This document shows, in pieces, positions 12,136-22,582 of a stretch of 64,000 nt of DNA. The notes under the pieces were generated by a model, which was given only the letters and a program-made list of their open reading frames with translations, was not told the origin of the DNA and did not search any database. Location of the stretch: contig OX596334.1 of the NCBI GenBank assembly GCA_951394405.1, positions 372,001 to 436,000 of the forward strand, in the 5' to 3' direction. Numbering within the stretch: the stretch's first letter is position 1; each line of letters opens with the position of its first letter. A program made the position numbers and the translations under genes. This stretch comes from Coprinellus micaceus. Its lineage: Eukaryota; Basidiomycota; Agaricomycetes; Agaricales; Psathyrellaceae.

Positions 12136-12480
12136 TCAGGATGGGTATTTTTTGCTCCCTTCCGACGAAGCATCTCTACGAAGTTTGGCCTTCTGGGCTT
12201 CTCCATATTTGATGAGCAATTTTACCTCGCTTATCTGCATAACATATTCGGCCAAATGCGAAAGGTAGATAGGAATAGACATACTCCTCATGCTGGTAGA
12301 TGCACCACTGTCCAACAAAAACTCTGCAACTTCGAATCGACCTCAGAAACATGCCACGTGAAGGGGCGTGTTTCCACCAGCGTCTGGTGTGCATTGAGTC
12401 TGTGTAACGATGCAGGGAGAATAGGCGTCTTGCCAGAGGTGACAGCACCTTTAATTTCCGGTCACTTTGCGGGGGTGATG
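12136..12480 (-). pseudogene. Decayed ankyrin-repeat fragment
   Basis: On the minus strand one reads GGNTPLHVACF, a TGA stop (12343-12345), then GRFEVAEFLLDSGAST in the same frame, a near-perfect ankyrin repeat with one nonsense codon. Just upstream, GKTPILPASLHRLN in another frame looks like a preceding repeat. The frame continues to a stop near 12136 with no further clear repeats. Recognition rests on the ankyrin consensus (TPLH, then LLxxGA). It is too broken to be functional. Confidence 0.55.
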
Positions 12481-12639
12481 AGTGCCTACCACCTACAACG
12501 GTCGCTTGAGTCGAGGCCCCGGGGGGCTCAAAACGGGAAGAGGGGGAGAGCATGTAAGCTCCGTCGTGAATCGACTGAAGGTTCGTTTAGGTTGGGAGGA
12601 AGAGGCCTTTGAATCGTCCCACTCGAGGATGGCCGACGT

Positions 12640-12890
12640 TCCCATGAGGATTCGGACGGTTTCCACCACATGCCGTTCGATCTCCATGGATCACCGCAGG
12701 ACCGAGAACAGGGTTGCGTACAGAGAGCTGAAAAGTTTAACCGCACTCGCCAAGAGGGATTGACGACCTGCTGCGGAATCGTAGCTGGCTGTACCTCCCG
12801 CGAACGTTTCAACGTCCCCTTCTTCGAGAACGTCAAGAATGAATCGTGGGCGTAAGCGTGGCTGGCCGTGCTGAGTTTGGGACCTCCAGT
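12640..12890 (-). pseudogene. Relic of a FunK1 N-terminal exon
   Basis: Minus-strand pieces match the start of FunK1 exon 1: SHAYAHDSF in one frame, then after a frameshift DVLEEGDVETFAGGTASYDS followed by a degenerate stretch and LFSSLYATLFSVLR, ending in a stop near 12690. Intact genes have, for example, TTSDAYAHDLYRDV...FLEGTASYD...SVYSILSSIVR. Nothing of the kinase core follows. Same strand as the neighbouring gene at 9073-11479, so it may be a truncated tandem duplicate. Confidence 0.55.
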
Positions 12891-13514
12891 GTCTTCGAGT
12901 TGGTTCCAGACTGCAGGTCGTCCTTCAGCAAACGCCTCTTTATTGGGGGGGTTCTGGAACCCTGCGTTCGTTAGCCAATAGCCACAGGTAGACGGAAGAA
13001 ATCCCGGAAATGGGTGCGTACCTCGGTGCTTTCAACGTCCGGGATTCGTTTGAGGAACAAAACTTGATTGCTCCTGGAAAGGAGCTAAAAGGTGGGATGC
13101 TCGGTTACATCCCATTCGGTGAGAGCAAGGGTCACTAGAGATGTGGGTAGTGACGATGCGTGCAAGAGGCAGATGGGGAGTGAGGGAAGCAGCCGCCTCA
13201 TCTAGGCGGTCCCCCATACGAACTGAAACCCTGTATGGAATTGGTTGAGTATGCGGCATATAGTACAATGTGTGGTCGTTATGATTTGAGCGTCGTCTCC
13301 CGCGTGCATCCTGGAGCCGCGTTGGTAGAGTAACGTGCCCTAGAGAAAACGAATTGTTGATTCTCTGGGTGACCTTGTCGTGTAGACGGGGCAGACAGCG
13401 CCTAGGGTCGTTCACTGAACGTTTTCTGGTGCGGTCCGAGGACGAACCTCAGACCATCCTCCCCTGTCAAGCACGTCAGCTCATCATTAAGCAAAAGGAC
13501 CAACCCAACACACA

Positions 13515-14348
13515 TTATCCCTCCTCCATCGCCTCCCCCTCCTCTCCTTCCTCGACGACCTGGGCCCCATTCCACCACGCAACCGGGCCCAAGCCTTGCT
13601 CCGCAATCGAGCAAACGACCGTATACGGCGCCCTCCCCCTAGTTTTCTCCTGCACCACCCCCTCGACGACCTTCGCTGGCCCCGGCTCGTCGTCCACGAA
13701 CTCGTCCTGCTCAACCCGTACCCGCATCACTTCGCCTTGATCGATGTACATCCGCTCGGAGGTGGGGCTGTCGAGGAGCTCGGTGGTGGATGTTAGTGGT
13801 GAGTTTGGGAGCCAGAAGTGGGCTCGCTCGTTGGGGTCGCTGGGATGGAGTGTAAGTGGGCAAGCGGAAAGGAAGAGGGTGAGACGTACAACGCAGATGG
13901 CTGGGGGAGGTAGATGGAGGGGATATACATGTCGTCGAAGAAGTCCATCGTTACTGCGTAGGTCGTGAGCTCAAGTCTCTCCAAGGATGATCCAACTTAC
14001 AACGGATCCCATCCTCGTCCGAACTCTTCACCCTCGCGATGACGACCTCTGACTCAAACGGCCTGAATACCACCATCCTGAACGTCACTACCTGCGCATT
14101 AGCACCCAACGACCCAGTTCAATCGCGACGGAAAACGCACCTTCATACCACAGAAACCCGTCTCCATACCGTATCTTCCCCTCTCCTACCTCGCTAAGGT
14201 CGAAAACGCATATGCATAGGCCTACATCATGCAACACCCGATTCGAGTACTTTTTGTTGAGCTCGGCGGTGATCGTCTGCTCGGGCGATATCGAGAAGTG
14301 TTGAGGGTGGATTGGGATCTTGTCTTTGATTATCGAGAGGCAGAACAT
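13515..14348 (-). CDS. RPC25: RNA polymerase III subunit RPC25 (RPC8/Rpb7-like)
   Basis: Four exons (14348-14141, 14087-14001, 13953-13890, 13839-13515) give 227 aa, close to the 212 aa of yeast Rpc25. With Rpc17 this subunit forms the stalk of RNA polymerase III, used in initiation of tRNA and 5S rRNA transcription in the nucleus. The N-terminal half reads MFCLSIIKDKIPIHPQHF and VLHDVGLCICVFDLSEVGEG, the Rpb7-type tip domain, followed by YEVTFRMVVFRPF. The S1-like OB fold begins at VVIARVKSSDEDG and LTMDFFDDMYIPSIYLP; the end GLGPVAWWN matches the conserved C-terminal GL..WW. In exon 2 the first in-phase AG (14088-14089) is chosen because it restores EVTF. It is a single-copy type housekeeping gene lodged inside a kinase array, head to head with the FunK1 gene at 14578. 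Confidence 0.9.
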
Positions 14349-14577
14349 GGGTGGTAGGTCTAGCCGGTTCCAAGACGAGGAAGGGCTCTCAAGGACGACG
14401 AGATGGCGGTCAGAGGAAGAGGATTGTTCGGTGGCAATGTGTACGGCGATCAAACCATATCCGTCAGTGTTCGTGCGTCATCATTTCCAGCGCCTTTGTC
14501 CACTTCCCACCACCTTCCAGCATTTCTATCCCTCATTGTCCTGAGAGTGGCCGCAGGGCGAACCTCATACGACCAAA
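14349..14577. promoter_or_regulatory. Shared divergent promoter, RPC25 and FunK1 gene
   Basis: Only 229 bp separate the two start codons (14348 minus, 14578 plus), so both genes must use this stretch. Unlike the other group A promoters it has no CACGTG-type hexamer, though a GCGTCATCATTTCC segment near 14475 resembles the GCGTCATTGCTCTTTCC blocks upstream of the genes at 18708 and 33836. Confidence 0.5.
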
Positions 14578-17095
14578 ATGTTCTCCATATACGCGATGAT
14601 TGGCCATTCGAAGGAGTTCTGGAAGGAAAGACGGCGCGCCCTGGTGGCACAAGATCCAGTCGACCTCCAGCGACCCAGCTTCACCACGACGAGCGACGCT
14701 TACGCCCACGATCTTTACCAAGACCTCATTCACAAGCAAGAGTTGGAGGCATATCTCGAAGGAGTGGGATGCTATGATGGGGCGCGGCAACGGTGGGCGA
14801 TACCAGAGGCCCCAACAAATTCAGACACTCTGCTCGGATCGGTTTACAGCACCCTTCGATCTATCGTGAGGCACTTCGTCAACCCAGAGGAGCTAGGGGT
14901 ACAGAGGGAGGTGATCAATACACATGGCGTTCCGGGATGCGAGGGGATGAACCCCTGGGGTTATCGCGCCTGCCCGACGCTCGTCGTCCGAGCTGCTGGA
15001 CCATCCTTTGAGTTGCCAACTCCTCCACATCAGCGGGACTGGTCTCTATACGAATTCGGGTTCTCGAACATGGCCACATACTTCTCCGTGAAAATGGAGT
15101 CTGAGACTGGTAGTGAGAAGGTTGATGTAGACGAAATGGCGAGCTATGCCAGGTGCGTAGTCTTCTTGGACCCGCAGCATGCCCATCCCTCATTCACGGT
15201 TTTCCAGGCAGATTTTCCGGGATCAGCCTAACCGAATCCACGTCCGCTCTCTCATCTTTACCGAGAATCACGTTCGCCTTTTCCACTTCGACCGGGCAGG
15301 CTCTCAGATCACCCCTCGAATCGACATCCACAAGAACCCTGGGACCCTCATCCGACTTGTTCCTGGTCTATCGTCGACCAACGAGCGCGTATTGGGCCTC
15401 GATGACAGTGTTCAATGGGCGATTGTGGACGGGAGGAAGGCAGGGGGTGCCGTCATGACCACCAGTCCGACTGGAGACACCAAAACGTACCCGATTGTCG
15501 AGCAAATTCCCATAGCTCGTGACTCCATTCGTGGACGAGCAACGACCTGCTGGAAGGTACAGGATCCCGAAAGCGGGGCAGAATATATCGTCAAGGACTC
15601 TTGGCGCCCGGATGACCGCTCGGCAGAGCACGAACTGTTGGAGGTGGTGAAGGGCCTTCCTGGCGTTGTTCAATTGGTGTCTTTCGAGACCGGTCGTGGG
15701 GAGACGAAGGACATGCGCTGCCCAACCACCGTCAACCAATACCACAACCGCATCGCTACCCGTGTCACAGTGGACTCCTATGGGAAGCCGATTTACTACT
15801 TCACGTCGATTCTTCAACTGCTCTGCGCCTTTCGCGATGCAATGGCTGGTACGTATTCAACGAGGCCTCGCCTTCCTCTACAGCCAATCTCACTGGTCCT
15901 CCAGGTCACCAGCGTCTCGCCGGCGACGACGTTAGGATCCTTCACCGCGACATCTCGCACAATAACATTCTTCTCGGCAAGGACGACGCTACGGAGGGCT
16001 TTCGAGGCGTGCTCATCGACCTGGACATGGCCTTCAGAGGCACCGATGCCAACCCCAAGGTGGCGGCGGAGCAGAATATCGTATGTCACTCCCCTCGGCT
16101 CATTAGCTTTCCTCCCTCTAATTTACCATCAGGGTACCAGGCTGTTCCAATCCCTTTCTGTTCTGGAAAGCGCGTACCTCAAGAACCGTTCCCCCGCCCA
16201 CGATTACCTGGACGACCTGGAGTCTTTTCTGTACCTTCTCACCTACATATTCCTGGTATACAAGCCCGACGGAACTCCCTTCGCCAGCGAGGACGAAGGA
16301 CCATCCCTTGTTTGGGGGTGGGCAGAGGAAGATGCTGGTGCCGCGCACGCGAACAAGCGTTTGTTGTTCGGGGCTGGCCCGACGGCCGAGCGTGCGCTAC
16401 ACCTCGTTGAGGAAGGGTGGGGCCCTGTGTGTGGGACGTTGTTCGAGGATTTTCGCTGGTGGATCTACGATAAAAGTTGCGAGAAGACTGAGTTGCTTGG
16501 TGGACGTGCTGCCGAACGACTCGCTGATCCCTTCAAGGGGCTCCATTCCCACCGAGACGAACACTACGCTGGGGTGTTGAACATCTTCGACGAAGCCATC
16601 CAAGCCATCCAAGCGCCAGTTACCACGCCTTTGTCGCCCGAGAGCGGTAGCAACAGGTCGATCACGCCTTTTCAATCAGCCGAAAGTGTCGAGGAAACGA
16701 TTCAGGGTGCGGGGTTCCCCCTCACCCTTGCGACCTCGAATCTCCCCACCCCCGTCCTTGTGGTTGGGTCTCCACCCCACGACGACCGTGGTCCCGTCGC
16801 CGACGCACCTCCACATAACATCACATGCACCCGAATTCCGTCTCCCATCCCCACTCAACTTCGCCGTTCAAGTCGTATCCGCGATCTCCGTTTAGCGAAG
16901 GGCGACCCGTCCTCTGCACCCATCATTGAGGCGTCTCGACCCAAAAGGCAACACCTTCCAACCCCCGTACTACCCGCCACCGAGCCCCGTCGATCCGCTC
17001 GCCTCCAAAAACGACGCCTCGAGGAAGACCAATTTGACGCGGCCCCTGCAAAGCGTGTCAAGAAAGGCCGTCGAGTGACCGCCCGCGCTCGCTGA
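14578..17095 (+). CDS. FunK1-type protein kinase, group A, intact
   Basis: Exons 14578-15152, 15208-15848, 15905-16080 and 16133-17095 give 784 aa. A second ATG at 14596 is also possible. N-terminal FTTTSDAYAHDLY and LVVRAAGPSFELP; exon 2 carries GRATTCWKVQDPESG and YIVKDSWRPDD (Lys about 321); exon 3 ILHRDISHNNILLG (Asp about 421) and VLIDLDMAF (Asp about 444); exon 4 HDYLDDLESFLYLL. The C-terminal third is a Pro/Ser-rich linker with two basic repeats (LRRSSRIRDLRLAKG, PRRSARLQKRRLEED) and KRVKKGRRVTARAR. All key residues are present, so activity is likely. Three exact GCGATACC octamers follow the stop at 28, 73 and 344 bp. Its 3' flank is duplicated behind the gene at 26227-28790. Confidence 0.9.
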
Positions 17096-17123
17096 GCAAC
17101 TCCAACTCCTTACCCTCGACCGC

Positions 17124-17176
17124 GCGATACCACTGCCCGCTCTCGCAGAGCTTCGTCTTCCACCCCATGCGATACC
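17124..17176 (+). promoter_or_regulatory. Two GCGATACC motifs in 3' flank of gene 14578-17095
   Basis: Exact octamers at 17124-17131 and 17169-17176, 28 and 73 bp after the stop codon, matching the spacing behind the gene at 26227-28790 (28 and 74 bp). A further copy is at 17440-17447. Confidence 0.5.
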
Positions 17177-18564
17177 GCCCCTCCTACCTCATTTCGTTTT
17201 ACTCCTCTTCCCACCCTTAGCATAAGCGATACTTTCAAGTTCCATTTCAATCCGGATCCTAGAAGGACCGATAGGCGCTGTGAAAGCATCGTCGGCCATC
17301 CCCGCACCTGCTTCCAACGTCACGCCGATTCCCAGCACCACAGGCCTTCCATGTCATATTGCCAATGCAGTGCATACCCGATACTCAAAATGCTGTGATA
17401 CCGCACGTTTCCCTTCGGAATACTGTTACCCACACCCCTGCGATACCATCATTCGTGAACCCCTTTCCCTTCTCCCTTGACCCTCAAGGGATGTGCCGGC
17501 ATTTTCCACACTCCATCTGCAGCCATGAACTCATCTCAATCCGTGTTTCCCCTCCTCTATTATCTTGTATCATTATTGTGTATTTAGTTCCTGGGTTAGA
17601 CACATAGAGAACCGCCGAACTCTGCTCTAATGTCTCTAATGTACCCTCTGTCACGATCTCCTTTCCACGCCCTTTCAGATTATTCAGCCTACTGTTCTCC
17701 ACTCTCAGCCGTGGTAGCTTGGGTCATCTGCTCGACATAACCTCCAATATACAAAGAGGACCTCGGAAAATGGATTAACCCCGTCGCTCCTCGATGGATT
17801 CACTCCACCTGCGCGCCCTTTTTGTGAGGTTGAGGAAATACCCCTCTTGATCCCATGCCTCCGCCTTCACACCAGACTCCCAATACCCATCTGCTTTCCA
17901 CACCTTCGAACCACGAAAGCATTTTCGCGATCCAAACCAGTCTCGCTGTCTCCGGGGACCCCTAGCCACCGATGATCCTCATGGTTTGTCTCCATTGTGA
18001 ACACAATTTCTCTTTGCAATCGTTTTGATATACGTATGCCTGACATTGTTCATTTGCCTTCTTTCTAGTTGTTTCTGACCTCCGCAATCATCTACGGACC
18101 TGCTCACGCGGTCTAGGCACAGAGTGAGGCACCCCGGATATCGCAGAGTAGCCGAGACGGAGAACGAGGAGTCGGCCCCGATAACTTTATGACGGATTCG
18201 CGAAAAGAAATCCCCGAGCTAAGACAAGTGAATGGAGTTGCTGGAATGGTGCGCTTTTTGCCATTTCTGTCATAGCGTGGTAGGGCGTTGCAGTTCAGTA
18301 GGCTGCTAGTGCCCGAACAGTTGGAAGCATTGATTGATGTTATTCACAGGCATCCACTCACTGGGCGTGCCGATCTACATGACGCCCAGTCCCAAGTCTC
18401 CTGACGGCATTCATTATTCCAGGCGCCCCCTCTCTACGGTCAGGAATAGTACTGGGTTGGCATTTCGAGCGCAAAGGATGTTGTCTTCTATCGCGTTTGT
18501 GGCCCTCCGCGCCAATCGTGAAGGTCAGTGACCCTGGCCTGAGACTGGGCGCTAATTGGACGGT

Positions 18565-18570
18565 CACATG
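18565..18570. promoter_or_regulatory. CACATG variant of the shared FunK1 promoter element
   Basis: ACGGTCACATG, the reverse-orientation equivalent of the CATGTGACCGT upstream of the gene at 9073-11479, lies 137 bp upstream of the ATG at 18708. It is preceded by GGGCGCTAATTGG and followed by GCGTCATTGCTCTTTCCATC, blocks shared with the promoter of the gene at 33836. Confidence 0.45.
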
Positions 18571-18707
18571 ACACTGAACGCAACGAATCTGATTCTGAAG
18601 CGCGTCATTGCTCTTTCCATCTCCCACCACGTCCTTGCTCTCGAGCGCTTTTACTGCCCCCAACGACTCAATTTGACTAAAGGCATACCCCCAGGGAGCC
18701 CTTTTCG

Positions 18708-21255
18708 ATGAATTCAACCTATAACCGGTCAGGGGGGTTCGATATCAATAACAAAACCGCGTTCGGTGCCAACCACGACCGACGGAAAGGCACTGCCCAT
18801 GGATCTCGTCCTGGATTCACCAGGACGAACTACGTCTATGCCCACCAACTCTATTTCTCTGCGGTAGAAACCCAAGACATCGATACCTTCTTACAGGAGC
18901 ACGAGAGCTACGATTACACCCAGAAGAGGTGGTCATTTCCATCTGTCCCTGAAACGACTGACCAGCTCATCGGTGCTGTATGCAACATTCTCCGAGGAAT
19001 ATTGGGACGATTCGCCAAGTCGCAAGATCCAGGAGTGAAACGAGAGGCTCGATATACCCTTGGGAACTCGGCCTGCGAGGGGAAGAACGAAGTCGGATAC
19101 CGCATCTGCCCTGTCCTCCTCGTCCGCGCGGAAGGGCCTTCGTTTCAGATCCCTGAATCCCTCGTATCCGTCGCCCCAGTATCTTCAAGCTTCGGATTTT
19201 CCAACATGGCCACATACCTTTCCGTCAAGCTCGAGTCGGATATCGGGAATGAGGAGGAGAACGTGGAGGAAATGTCGAGCTATGCCAAGTACGTACCCTC
19301 GCCCGTCTCCTACGAAGGGCAGGTCCAACTTACTGCCCGTAGACGGATCTTCTATGAGCAACCCAACCGAATATTTGTCCGTTCCCTCATTGTCACTGAG
19401 ACGCACGCTCGGCTGGTACACTTCGACCGCGCCGGCTCCCAGATCACCCCGCCATTCGACATTCATCAGCACCCTGCAACGTTTGTTCGACTAGTAGCCG
19501 GCCTTTCATCGACGGATGAACGTTTGCTAGGCCTTGATACCAGCATCCAATGGACCATTGTCGACGGCAGGAAAACCCAGGGGACATTGACTACCACTGG
19601 CCCCAGCGGAGAACCCACCAGTTTTCCTATCCTGCAGCAGATACCTACCACCCGAGATTCCATCCGCGGCCGTGCCGCAACGTGCTGGAGAGTAAGAGAC
19701 CCGGAGACAGGCGAGGAGTATGTTGTGAAGGACTCCTGGCGACCAGACGGTCGGACCGCAGAACACGAATTCCTCCAAATAGTCAAAAACGTGCCAGGAG
19801 TCGTGCAACTGATTTCTCGTGAGGTTGGCAGAGGCGAGACAAAGGACTTCCGGTGCCCCAGCACTATTCGCCAGTACCATAATCGTATCTCCACTCGAGT
19901 CACCATGAAATCGTATGGGAAGTCGCTGTTGTTCTTCACTTCTGTTCTCCAACTCCTCTGCGCCATTCGCGATGCGATAGCTGGTGAGTCTTCGACCATT
20001 TTCCCGACGAGATCAAAGCTAAATTGCCCGCCAGCGCACCAGAAACTCGTTGATATCCGTATCCTCCACCGGGATATCTCCCACAACAACGTCCTCCTCG
20101 GACAGGAGGGTGCACCTGACGGCGAAAGGGGCGTGATTATCGATTTCGACATGGCCTTCCGAGCGACGGACGACAAGCCCACAGTACCAGGGGAAAGTAA
20201 CATCGTACGCGTCGACATTCCCCATATCGTTCCTTTCCTTTACTGACACGTTTTTACAGGGTACCCGCCTTTTCCAATCACTGTGCGTCCTGCACAGCTC
20301 ATCCCCCGGGATGGGGTCACCCGCACACGACTACCTCGACGACCTCGAATCGTTCCTCTACCTTCTGACCTACGTATTCCTTCTGTACAAGCCGGACGGC
20401 AGTCGTTTGCCGAGCAAGGACCAAGGACCGTCCATCGTCCGGGGATGGGGAGAAGAAGATCCTCAAATCGCACACTCGAACAAGTACAACCTGTTTGGGG
20501 CAGGCGCTATAGCCGACCGGGCTCTAAGACTCGTCGAAGAGAACTGGGGGTCGAACTGCAGCACGTTGTTCGAAGGCTTCAGTTGGTGGGTTCTTGACAG
20601 GAGAGACGAGAAGCTCGACCTTCTGGATGGACCCGCTGGTGCTGGCGGCCCCGACGCTCTCGAGCCGCTCCACTCACGCCGTGAAGACCACTATGCGGAG
20701 GTTCTGAAGATGTTCGATGAGGCCATAATGGCCGTGAAAGCGTCGGACCCCCAAGACACCAGCTCCCTTCCTCCTTTTGAACCTACCCAGGTGGGCGGGG
20801 CGGAAGGGAAGACAAACTCTCCCGTTTTCCAGGACACTGTTGATCGTACTTCTCCCCCAACCATCCCCGCTCTCGCCTCCCCGACACCCGTCGCTCCCCA
20901 GGGTTCTGCGCCCATTGGCGTGGAAATGGCTCCACCTCCGACACCTACGATGTCCGGCGATATCGCACTCCCCGCCATCCACCGAATCTTACCACCGCCT
21001 CCGACCATGACAGAACTCCGCCGTTCTGCTCGTATTCGCAACCTCAAAGTCGCGAAGGGTGGAACTCAGGCCCATGTAAGCAACCAAGTCTCCCCGCCGT
21101 GCAAATCTTCGTGCCCTGTTATTCCCTCGACCGCCTTCCTGCCCCGCCGCTCCGAACGCGTTCGCAAGCGCCAGCTCGAGGACGATGAGTCAACGGATGT
21201 CCCTCCTGAAGCTAAGCGTGTCAAGAAAGGTCGTCGGGGTACTACACGCACTTGA
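18708..21255 (+). CDS. FunK1-type protein kinase, group A, intact
   Basis: Exons 18708-19288, 19343-19983, 20035-20204 and 20260-21255 give 795 aa. The N-terminus is about 15 residues longer than in its relatives (MNSTYNRSGGFDINNKTAFG) and the usual FTTTSDAYAH reads FTRTNYVYAHQLY. Exon 2 has the constant 641 nt with GRAATCWRVRDPETGEE and VVKDSWRPDG (Lys about 323). Exon 3 is 170 nt, two codons shorter than the 176 of the other group A genes, before ILHRDISHNNVLLG (Asp about 421) and VIIDFDMAF. Exon 4 has HDYLDDLESFLYLL, then a Pro-rich linker, LRRSARIRNLKVAKG and PRRSERVRKRQLEDDE, ending KRVKKGRRGTTRT. All catalytic residues present. GCGATACA and GCGATACC stand 23 and 67 bp after the stop. 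Confidence 0.9.
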
Positions 21256-21782
21256 TGAGCTGTTAACCCCACCTCCCTGCGATACACCGCCCACATTTCT
21301 CCGCTCCTCCATCATTCCCCAAGCGATACCTCCCCTCTTTTCGAACTCCTGCGTCCAATCTCCTAGTTGCCCGTTCTGTACACAGACCTGTCGGCCCCTT
21401 CCATGATACTCTCCCTATACCATTCTTCTGTACCATTATCATTATCACTATCATTATTTCTCCATTGCGTGTACTTTAGACATGTATACCCTAGGTCGCC
21501 GTATACCATCCGTTGCCATTCCTCATCATGTCCATCTCTTCAGTTCTAGCCTCACCCTCCCAACACTGACGGAAGATTTTGGCGCAAATGGCGCAAATGT
21601 GCATGTAAAGTTGAATGCTAGGCCTCAGCGAGATGGACGATGGCAAGGTGCACACAACCAGCAGCATCGATTTCGCATCCTCCCTACATGCATTCTCCGA
21701 GGACACCCTCCAAACCAACCCCGGAACGTCGGCGCCTTGACGAGCTGGGGTTCACGCGGGTCACCTTGGATCCGCCTAAAAT

Positions 21783-21890
21783 CGTTCAGGGTACGGGTCC
21801 CCCGTCATCCTTGCTACCTCGAATCTCTCCACCCCCGTCGTTGTGGTTGGATCCCCACCGCACGACGATTGTAGTCCTGTCGCCAACGTG
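21783..21890 (+). pseudogene. Relic of a FunK1 C-terminal linker
   Basis: About 110 bp align, by eye at roughly 80 percent, with 16703-16812 in exon 4 of the gene at 14578-17095 (both share TCAGGGT, then ACCTCGAATCTC, CACCCCCGTC and TTGTGGTTGG). There is no kinase core around it, so it is an isolated duplicate fragment. Confidence 0.5.
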
Positions 21891-22426
21891 CCTCATGCTG
21901 GTCGGAGAGTAATTTTCAGTCTGGGGTCCAGGGTTTCTGCGTGTGCCACTCTTGAGAGAGGATTCGGTGGTGGGTGGAAGAAATTGAAGGGAACTTTGGG
22001 GAGATGATATGACCCCTCATTAGCGCAGCCTCTAACCTTCCGGCTGAATGCCTTCGTTCATCCTCTTTAATTAAAAATTCGCATACAATGGGCCACAGAT
22101 CAACTACTCAGAAAGGATACGTACAGATTCTAGGATTCAATGGCTAGGAATTCGCGGTGGTGGAATACAAGAAAGTCCGTTACTTAGGGTAAACCTGGTG
22201 GTGGTCATTATATCCAGGATCCGATGGGCTGCGCGTGGAATCATGCGCAACAACACCCTGGAACTTATGGGTGCCTATTACCCAACATCAGCCTAAATTC
22301 CTACATATTTATTGTAGATTCCATAATTTCGATCTGGCGTTGTTCGACAATAAATCACAATATTGTCCATGTCCGCCTTCGATTTAGCCCACTGGAACCC
22401 ACAAGCGTACCAAGCAGAAGAACGAT

Positions 22427-22432
22427 CACGTG
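22427..22432. promoter_or_regulatory. CACGTG element upstream of group B gene 22583-25382
   Basis: CACGTG inside GATCACGTGCAAATTGC, 150 bp upstream of the ATG at 22583. The 14-mer GATCACGTGCAAAT is identical to that upstream of the group B gene at 4902. The spacing supports the spliced start at 22583 over the later ATG at 22711. Confidence 0.55.
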
Positions 22433-22582
22433 CAAATTGCTGTTTGGACCTTTCGGGCCATCGCGACCGCTTCATTGTTCTCCATCATATTTAACGCGAT
22501 TATTGATCTTGAAGCCTCCGAACATCCTTGCTCTATACCGCCACCCACCTTCCTCTAACGACTCTGTCAATAAACAGGCCCT

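Larger units (their letters stand above)
11480..13514. other. Intergenic region with gene relics
   Basis: Promoter of the gene at 9073-11479 (CATGTG at 11619-11624, GGCGCC near 11640-11662). From 12130 to 12890 there are decayed pieces of an ankyrin protein and of a FunK1 N-terminus (separate entries). Nothing else is recognised. Confidence 0.55.
17096..18707. other. 3' flank and intergenic region
   Basis: GCGATACC at 17124-17131, 17169-17176 and 17440-17447, with variants at 17226 (GCGATACT) and about 17395. The stretch 17390-17700 is clearly homologous to 28808-29125 behind another FunK1 gene. The 5' flank of the gene at 18708 contains GGGCGC and ACGGTCACATG near 18548-18570. No gene is seen. 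Confidence 0.55.
21256..22582. other. Intergenic region with a FunK1 tail relic
   Basis: Contains 3' motifs GCGATACA (21279-21286) and GCGATACC (21323-21330), a relic of a FunK1 linker at 21783-21890, and the promoter of the group B gene at 22583 with GATCACGTGCAAAT at 22424-22437. No other gene is recognised. Confidence 0.55.
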
